NCBI GenBank assembly: GCA_026770585.1
Contig: MU647271.1
Location: 52,386-64,666, forward strand
From: Baffinella frigidus
Lineage: Eukaryota > Cryptophyceae > Cryptomonadales > Baffinellaceae
Length of the DNA: 12,281 bases
Direction of reading: 5' to 3'
The notes below the pieces were generated by a model that was not told the origin of the DNA, made no database searches, and was given only the letters and a program-made list of their open reading frames with translations. Position numbers and translations under genes: made by a program. Shown one piece after another: positions 1 through 9,100 of the stretch (positions are counted from its first letter, which is position 1; each line of letters begins with the position of its first letter).

Positions 1-152
1 GGGGTTTGGGGTTTGGGGTTTGGGGTTTGGGGTTTGGGGTTTGGGGCGTGGGCTGTAGGGCTTAGGGCTTAGGGTTTAGGGTTTAGGGTTTGGGATTGGG
101 GTTTAGGGTTTAGGGTTTGGGGTGGAGGGTTTAGGGTTTAGGGTTTGGGGTT
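1..152. repeat. Telomere-like array, TTTGGGG then degenerate TTTAGGG
   Basis: Bases 1-47 are pure GGGGTTT units. From about 60 to 152 they become mixed TTTAGGG, TTTGGGG and TTAGGG. The G-rich strand is the plus strand, so the array points inward; a true left chromosome end would read CCCTAAA. It lies just downstream of the exon 8 donor of SAS-6, inside that intron, and on the SAS-6 sense strand it reads CCCTAAA. Confidence 0.9.
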
Positions 153-158
153 ATTGAC

Positions 159-191
159 CTTGATGAGCGACTCGATGTCCTGGAGCCGCGC
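159..191 (-). CDS. SAS6: SAS-6 exon 8, 33-nt micro-exon
   Basis: This exon codes residues 184-194, ARLQDIESLIK, the next coiled-coil heptads. The acceptor is GCAACAG and the donor is AAG then GTCAAT. It is 11 codons and phase 0 at both ends. The text directly continues the stalk sequence of exon 7, as in related SAS-6 proteins. Telomere-like repeat DNA flanks it on both sides (1-152 and 201-256). Confidence 0.82.
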
Positions 192-3100
192 CTGTTGCGA
201 GATTTTGGGTTTTGGTGTTTGGTGTCCAGGTTTTAGGGTTTGGTGTTTAGGGTTTATAAACTGTCTCTGACAGGCACGCCTCGGCGACTGCGAGGGGCGG
301 GCCCGCCTCGGGACCAGAACCATAACCTGAACAATCCCACACCAAGGCCCGTGACGACAGAGGGCCCCACGACGCTTGACCAACCGCGGCCGATTTTGTA
401 CCAGGACTAGGTGAGAACAGGCCCGCAACCTGGGGGGGGTAGAGCGTTTGCGGTAATTGTTGTCCATTTTGGACGTACGGTTTTCCGGTTTCCCGGTTTT
501 GAAAAGGGACTTATAGGACGTGACAAGGATTTTAAATGGTACCACGAGACGCAATTCCGGTACTATTTAAAATCCTTGCCACGTCCTATAAGTCCCTTTC
601 AAAACCGGAAAACCGGGAAACCGTACGTCCAAAATGGACAAAAATTACCGCAAACGCTCTACCTCGCTCATAAGAAACCGCCCACCCCCCTAGGACCACC
701 GCAGGACATCAGGCATGGGCCTACTGTAGGCTCCTAGGGGGTGGCGTTTTCTCAAGGGCGAGGTATCCCACGCGACGCTGACCTGTGTACTTTATGGACC
801 TGTGCACTTTATGACTGCGTCTTTCTATTCTCTCCCCTTGGGCTCCTGGTACAACGATCCGGATTTCGGATCGTCGCATAAAAGTATGTGAGACTGGGGA
901 AAAAGAAGTTTTAAACCTTAGACCTCATCATGTCCCGTAAATATATATATGTTCAATCACGAACCTTGCACCTGTTTCTTTTCGAAATTGTTTGGTCATC
1001 ACGTTCACAAAAATGAACTTTTTGTCAGCAAGATGACATAAACGCCATTTTATCTTCCAACGGAAAGCCATGGATCGAATTTAAAGGTTGCACAAGGTCA
1101 TGTGACTCCACCACGTGACTCGTCCATGACTCCCTTATGTTACCATTTACAATACTTGTAAATGGTTTTTACAGGTGTTTGGTACACAGGTGGTCGTCGC
1201 GTGGTCCCTGTAGAAGGGGGGGGGGCTCGCAACCTGGACGAGGGCGGAGAGAGAAGTCATGCATGTAGACATTAGGCGTTAAGCTATTTCGGGGTAGATC
1301 TGCCTCAAGAGGAGACCCAGGGGGGGGGGGGCTCGCAACCTTTCGGGCTGGCCTGAGAGGGTGCGTGGCTGTGTAAAGTCACTCGGGTGTGTAAAGTCAC
1401 TCGGGTGTGTAAAGTCACTCCCCAGAGGGGGCTCGCAACCTGGACGAGGGCGAGGCGGCTCTTGAGGGTGTTGTAGCGGAAGCAGATGTGTGCGCGGATC
1501 ACGTCCTCGGGCGACGCGATGAAGTTGCACTGCCGAGAAAAAACACACGCGCAGCCCTCTCAGCCACTACCCACACGAGGCTACCCATGCGAACAGATTC
1601 ATAAGTCAATTATTGGATTATTGCCCAGGAAACACGTCAAAAGTCAGCAAATGATCACGTTTCCTCCCGATTTTCCGGGGGAAACGTGATCATTTACCCA
1701 CAAATTTTTAAAACGCCCCTTTATTCTGTTCGCATGCATAGCCTCGTGTGGTACGCCGTTAGGTCCTTCAGGGGTTTCTAGCTGCTTCCCGACGAGGTTG
1801 CACTGCAGACAACACACCAGAGGCACCCATCCCTGTTAGTACGCGCGGAACCGTTCCTCTTGAGGCAGATCTACCCCGAAATAGCCAAACGCCTAATGTC
1901 TACATGCATGACTTCTCTCTCCGCCCTCGTCCAGGTTGCGAGCCCCAGCGGACTACACAGGGATTTCGTGATCACGTCCGCTGGCGAGGCGATGCAGTTG
2001 CGCACTGCCACCCCACAACCGCGCGCATCTCTCTCAGTTACTACGCCATTAAGTCATGAGGTCCTTGATGTTTTGCGAACTCCCGCACGATGAAGTTGCA
2101 CAGCCGACACCAAAACACACGCACCCATCCCTGTTGGGACGCGCGCACACCCCACACAGTGGGCTTCACAGACTTATCCGGGGAAATCTATTTTTCTTTC
2201 ATTTGATGGCAATCAAAATTACTACACAGATTATTTTATATTACTAATAAGAACGAATTGTGTAGTAATTTTCGTTGCCATCAAATGAAAGAAAAATAGA
2301 TTTCCCCGGATAAAGACCACGTCCTGTGGAGACGCGATGTACTTGCACTGCCGACAACATTAAGGAACACTCCCCGTTAGTTCGCGCAGAACCGTCCTCG
2401 TTCCAAACAGCGGACTACACAGGGATTTCGTGATCACGTCCGCTGGCGAGGCGATCAAGTTGCGCACTGCCACCCCACAACCACGCGCATCTCTCTCAGT
2501 TGCTACGCCATTAAGTCATGAGGTCCTTCGGGTTGTGCGAACTCCCACACGACGAAGTTGCACTGTAGACAACACAACATACGCACCCATCCCTGTTAGT
2601 ACGCGCGGAACCGTCCTCGTTCCACATAGCGGACTACAGAGGGACAACCACGCACGGAAACACCTTCAAATCCCATGATGAAAGTTGATCCAGATAGTGG
2701 TGCAGATGAACCATCACCACCACCTTCTAAAAAAATAGGCACGTAGGCGAACGCGGACCCCTCCACTCGAGGCTGAAAGAGGGACTATTTTAAATGTGGG
2801 GTTGTTAAATTTAGTACCAGTCACGGGCAGGTTTGGTCACGTATCTGGGGTTATAACCCCAGATACGTGACCAAACGCCCCTATTTATTTGAAATTTACT
2901 ACACATATCTTTCCCCCCCTTCACTTGTAAAAGAATCCTTGTTTTAAAATAGTCACACTTCCAGCCTCGAGTGGGACGCATCGTCACCTTGTACCGAAAA
3001 ACTTTCAAGTGGATTCGTGGCGAAACATAGTCTATTAGGTGACGCGAGTGGAACCCTCCTCGTTGGTATGCTGGGACCCCTCCTTGAAGGGGCCCTCACG

Positions 3101-6100
3101 AGCCCCAGCTTGATGGTGCAGCGGCAGGAGAGTGTGCGAGAGAGAGGGAGGGAGGGAGGGAGAGAGAGGGGGAGAGAGAGGGAGAGAGGGTTCTGATCCT
3201 TAGACGGATCGGAAGGGCTTCACGCCCCTCGAGGGACCATCTCTCTGAGAAAAGTGGGTGCATTCCGGATCGAGCAAACTCGCGCCGCCGCCGCCACCGC
3301 CACCACCCACCACAAATAAATAAACGGCGACCACCCATCTCCAGGCTTGACTTTGTTTGTAAAACGGTACAGTATTCTGTAAGAAGGTATTTTGATCAAG
3401 CCCTCCAGAGTGAAGCATTTTGCTCAAGCCAAGTATTTTGATCCAACGGGCGCTGTTCGAATCGGGCGGCAACGTTAAAAATCCTGGACGCGAGCGCAAA
3501 ACCAACATTTGAGAAAGGGCCAGGGCCAGCCTCGAGTGGCGCCCTGGAAACCTACACGGAGAAATTCCGGTGGTGGGAGGGGGGCCGAGAGGAGCTCGAC
3601 GAACTCTTTAGTGACAGAGGACTATAGCGTGGAGAAATAGAGGACTATAGAGGCTCTTTAGAGATAGAGGACTACAGAGACACGAAAACCTAAAGTGTGT
3701 TACCGAGAGGAGCTCGACGAACTCTTGAGTGACAGAGGACTATTGAGTGTAGAGATAGAGCACTATAGAGACACGAAAACCTCAAGTCCGTTACCCAGAG
3801 GAGCTCGACGAACTTGTACTCCATGTTCTGGATGAAGTCGAGGCGCGCGAGCCCCTACCTAGGACCCTACGGTAGGCAACCCGTAGGGCCATAGGGGGGT
3901 TCCTATGGATACGATACCTGAAAGGTGGCCCGATTTGGGCCGCAAACCCCTTCGTAGCCCGCTGTGTGGGATAGAGGACTATAGAGTCGGACACGACACC
4001 CTAAAGGCTGTTACCGAGAGGAGCTCGACGAACTCTTTGGAGATAGAGGACTATAGTGTTGGACGCGACACCCTCAAGTCGGTTACCGAGAGGAGCTCGA
4101 CGAACTTGTACTCCATTTTCTGGATGAAGTCTGTTTAGAGGACTACAGAGTTGAGAGATAGAGGACTATAGAGACTCTTTAGCGATAGAGGACTATAGAG
4201 ACACGACACCCCAAAGTCGGTTACCGAGAGGAGCTCGACGAACTTGTACTCCATGTTCTGGATGAAGTCGAGGCGCGCCAGCCCCTCCCGCTCGATCACA
4301 AACACCGCCAGGTGCGAGTGCGGCTCCTGCCACGATTTGAGTCGCTTCGGGTGAGGACCCGACGGTAGCGTATCCCTAGGGGATAGGCGCGCATAGGACC
4401 CTACGGTAGCGTATCCCTAAGGGATAGGCGCGCATAGGACCCTACGGTAGCACATCCCTAGGGGATAGGACCCTACGGTAGCACATCCCTAGGGGATAGG
4501 CGCGCGAGCCCCGCCCGCTCGATCACGAACACCGCCAGGTGCGAGTGCGGCTTCTGCCACCAGCAGGTTGTGAGCCCCGACGCTAAGTGGACAGCCCCGA
4601 CGTTAAGTGGAGAGTGGAGAGCCCCGACGCCAAGTGGAGAGTCCCGACGCTAAGTGGAGAGCCCCGACGTTAAGTCGAGACCACGAACACCGCGAGGTGC
4701 GAGTGCGGCTCCTGCCGCGATGCGAGCCGCTCTCAACAGATACGCGATGTGGTCAAGTGCCGCACCACACAGCGGGCTACCAAGGGATTTCCGCCCGCTC
4801 GATCACGAAAACCGCCAGGTGCGACCACGGCTCCTGCCAGGATTTGAGCCGCTTTGGGTTAACACCAGCAACGCCTGTATCCCTGGCGAAAATGACTACA
4901 GGCGACGCGATATGAGGCTTGATCACGAACACTGCCAGGTGCGATCACGGCTCCTGCCACGATTTGAGCCGCTTCGGGTTAATACCAGCAACCCGAAGCG
5001 GCTCAACCCCTGGGAATCTCGGAGTCCGATCTTTTGGTCCATAGGACCCTACGGTAGCATATCCTTAGGGGGTTAGGGGTTTCCTACGGGGGTTGAATAG
5101 ATCGCAATAACGACTGAGCCTGTATCCCTGGCGAAAATGACAACAGGCGGAAAACGCGATTTGAGGCTCGATCACAAACACCGCCAGGTGCGAGTGCGGC
5201 GCGTTTAGAGTTTAGCGTTTAGAGTTGAGAGTTTAGGGTTGAGGAAATTTTGCCCCACCCGTGCCTCTGCCCAACTGGCTCAGACTTTCCAAAAAACAAG
5301 GTGAGCGTAGAGGGGATTTGATCCGCTTCAGGTCCCAGAAAGCCCCCCAGGGCTGGAAGCTTCCGAAACTAAGGGGGGGGGGGGGCGTCGGGGGAAGGTC
5401 AATGGAAAGCCGGCTCCTGCCAGCGCCAGTTTGCCGTTGGCCGTTTTGGTTGCACACTCATAGGCTAACGGCCTGAAAATGGGGTAGTTAGGCATACGGC
5501 ATTGCCTAGGACCTCCTACCGTAGGCCGAGGGATCCTAGGACCAAAAAGTCTCGGCCTACGGTAGGAGGTCCTAGGCAATGCCGTAGGCCTAACTACCCC
5601 GTTTTCAGGCCGTTTCCCTATTAACACGTTCTCAGCAAATGCACGATGCGGCACGCCAATTTTACCAGGGGGCGTCGCTCTCCGATACCTTCTGGTACAA
5701 ATCCGGGAAGTTTAAATGATGGAAATACCCCACTGTGGGGTCCTGGTGGTTTCGGGTTTCGGGTTTCGTTTTTTTGGTTCAGGGATTAGGGTTTAGGGTT
5801 TAGGTTTTAGGGTGTTGGGTTTGGTGTAGGGCTGACCCAGATGCAGTGTTTTCGGGTTTCGGGTTTCGGGTTTCGGGTTTCGGGTTTAGTGTTACGTGTG
5901 AAGGGTTAAGGGTGTAGGGCGCAGGGTTTGGAGTGTGGCGCACCTTGATGCTGTTGTTGAGCAGGCGAATGCCGGTCTCCTCAAATTTTGGAAAAATGAG
6001 GAGACCGGAAGTTGTTCCCGGGTTGTTCCCGGGTTTCCATTACAAATTCGTCAACTTTCGGCACGCAAACAGTCAGTCAACTCGTCTGAGGCAGAGCTGG

Positions 6101-9100
6101 AGTGGGGCTGACCTTAATGCAGTTGTTGAGCATGCGGATGAGGACGTTGGGGTATTCCGGGAAGTCAACCATCAACTTTTGGTGCTCTTGCACCTGCCCG
6201 CCCCAGCGAAGAAATCAGCAACACAAACTCATAAAAAAGACGGTGATTAAAAAAACATGAGTTCATTGAGTTGATCAAAAAAAAACTTTGGTTTATTCCC
6301 GCGTGGGAGATCTCCTGTGAGGGCAGACTCTAGGACGGGCCCACCTCGGGCGGAGAAAAGTCCTAGAGTCCTCATAACCTGCCCATCTAATCGTAGACTG
6401 CCTTTCAGATCGCACCACCACCAGACGATTCGACGATGCACACACTCATAGGCTAACGGACTGAAAATGGGGTAGTTCGGCCTACGGTATTGACTACGGT
6501 AGGTCGTAGGGGCCTAGGGGGGCTCCTACGAAAAACCCTACGGCCTACCGTAGGTAATACCGTAGGCCTAACTACCCCATTGTTAGTCCGGTACCCTATG
6601 AACACGGTCGACGGTGCGGTTCACGCCTCGTCATTTTTTTGCCAGTGGCGGATGTTTTTTTTTTGCCATTGGCGGATTTGGGGCAACTCCTATGAACACA
6701 TATGGATCCATTATCGTTTCAATTAAACATGTCCCCGGATTAGGTCGACGGTGCGGTACCAGCCTCACCAACGTTTGCCAGTGACGGAGTGCCATGAGAT
6801 CTGAAAACCGCTCTCATCGACCCGATTAGTGCCCTCTGAGAAAAATATATATTAATAGGATTTCCACGCAAGAGTGTAGGGCAGAGTGGCCTGCAGGAGA
6901 AATAGCCAGATCTGGCTATTTTGAAAAGTTCATAAGTCAACATTCTCCGCCGAGAAAAATCAAAATTTCGGAAAGTTGATACAAATTCCGTGTGAACTGA
7001 CTTGTTTTCCCAGGTCTGTGTTACACTCTTGCGTGGCAGTGCTCTGACTCAGAAATGAATATATTAATAGGATTAAGAGGAAACATAATTGTGCTCTTCG
7101 TGAGCGAGAGCACTCGGACCCGCTACCGTCTCCCAGGATGCCTACGCCAATGCTAGAGGGGCCTATTTACAAGTGAGCTGTAACATTTGTGTAGTAACTT
7201 TCGTGAGATTGGTCACGTAACTCTGCGAAACTGGCACACTCACGAGGTTAGAATACCCTATCCTGGTACAAATGTGTACAGCCCCACCTGTAAATAGGCT
7301 CCAAAATAATTCTCGAGCGGACGCCGCCCAACCCTTGGGCCACATCGCGGTATTAGAGTAGTAGTAAGTTGACCACGTTTCAAAAGGCTGGGGGGCCTCT
7401 CTGGAGGTCTTTTGCTGAGGGTAATAAAGAAGAAGAAGCCTTGGGCTGAAAAGGTGGTGGCAACTTCGACGTCATCAGAGCAAGATAATTTGACTGAAGG
7501 GGGCTTGACTTCAAAACCCCTCTTCTGGCGACGCCATGCGATTCGGTCATCGTAAGCTGAGGAATGTTGCAACCACCTCTCCACCGAATGCACAGGGAAA
7601 TCCGCATACCCATCGCGTCTCTCCATAGATTCTATCTCAGATTTCGGTGGGGCTTGGAGCCACTCTGTACATTTAGAATTTTAAAACTCTTCGATTTGCT
7701 AAGAGAGAATCTGTGAAGGGGCCCGATGAATACGGTGCTGGACTGCGGCGAGGACACTCCACGCAGGGCTGGAGGGGGGGGTAATTCAAAAGTCATTTTC
7801 CATGGGAAACGGTTCTCAAAGGTCATCTTTTAGCAGAAAACGGCTCCAAGAACGCACAAACGGCTCCAAGAACGCACATGGAATACCCTACCCACGGGCC
7901 TGGGATGGAGGGCGATGCGTGTCCTTCTTCGCGAGAAACCCCTGTGTTTGCGCTAGGACTCGCAGACGGCCTAGCGCTGCCTCAGTAAATCTGGGCGCCT
8001 CATTAACCACATTTAGATCAGGACTCCGTACACCCGCTCCAGCACAAAGAGCAAATAAACGGGTTTGTTGAGGAGCCCTGAACAACTGAGGCAGAGCTAT
8101 AATACCGATTAACTGAGTCAGGGCTACACGACCGGGATGGACCTACGAGAAAACTGCGCCTAGGAGCCCCACGGCCTACCGTAGGCAATTCCGTAGGCTC
8201 AACTACCCTACTTTCGGGGAGATTGCTGCTCACCTGGCGGAAGCCATGCTCGTCGAGGTTGTGATTGAAGTGGAAAAAGAGGTCGTTCTCGCTCGTGAGC
8301 TCAATCCGGAGTGTCAACGGATTCTGCCACCGCCGCGCCGCTCCATCAGGCAAGGCGCCCCCACCCCCGCATCCCATTGGTGCAGCTACGCCGATCCTGG
8401 GAGCGCGTCGGGAAGTGCAGGAAGAGACTAGGGGGTATCATCCCAGTGACGAACACCAATCCGATGCACCAGCCTTATCTCAGAAAACGAGTTCTAAAAC
8501 TCATTTTCTTAAGTCAATTCCCCTACAAATTTGTCAACTTATTCTTTACTCTCCGCATAACTTGACAAATTTGTAGGGGAATTGACTCAAGAAAACGAGT
8601 TTTAGAACTCGTTTTCTGAGATAAAGCCCGGAACCCGAAGAGCAGTGCCACAAGTCTTGGTCAACGCCAGCGCCGCAGCCAGAGCAAAACCGCACCACAA
8701 ACGTCCCGCAAATATACAAAATGCTACCGCCACTGCTCCATTCGCCTCGAAACGAGACCCATCCTCCCCGTGTTGAATGTGGGATCGTTCTAGGCCTGCC
8801 ACAGGCAGGAATTAATGACAGCGGAGGCTGTTCAGTCGCTGCGAGCAGGAAGGGTTGCAACCTGCTCCTCGCCCATGATCAGAATCTTCACCTTGATCGC
8901 CTCCAGTGTGCCCACCTGCTCAGGACCGCTGCCTTTGAGTACGGGGGCGGTGATGCGGGGATTAGGGTGCGTGGGGGGAGCGAGACCTCCTGCGCGGCAT
9001 CGTGCGGGTCCGTCTGGTTGCGGATCTCGAACGGGACCTCGCGGTCGTACAGCACCTTGTGCCCCTCCGCTGCGTGGGAACGCGGCGTTCAGGCCGCCAA

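Larger units (their letters stand above)
1791..2570 (-). repeat. Array of SAS-6 exon 7 5' edge copies (higher-order repeat)
   Basis: The true edge at 1497-1537 (GATCACGTCC...GCGATGAAGTTGCACTGCC on plus) recurs in degenerate form at about 1791-1815, 1970-2009, 2087-2107, 2315-2355, 2432-2470 and 2551-2570. The copies at 1970 and 2432 belong to a larger duplicated block, roughly 1948-2150 against 2410-2610. Copies keep a CAG acceptor or a near version. The copy at 1970 has two extra bases after its acceptor, so splicing into it would shift the frame to an early stop. Confidence 0.85.

Noticed and set aside
1-152. True left telomere
   Set aside because: The orientation is wrong: a left end should read CCCTAAA on plus. 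Units are degenerate, and the array sits inside an intron of SAS-6.
438-663. microRNA precursor or structural RNA gene
   Set aside because: Arms over 100 bp with near-perfect pairing fit a foldback element better. Without small-RNA data an RNA gene cannot be supported.
3791-3856. Mutually exclusive alternative exon 6
   Set aside because: The copy has the donor side only. GTAGG-type repeat follows where the acceptor half should be, so it cannot be a complete exon.
3585-5200. CRISPR-like array or multi-copy gene cluster
   Set aside because: The repeats are irregularly spaced exon fragments with splice sites in a eukaryotic intron. There are no constant spacers and no cas genes.
5933-6250. 105-codon plus-strand frame
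   Set aside because: It is the antisense shadow of SAS-6 exon 5 and its partial copy.
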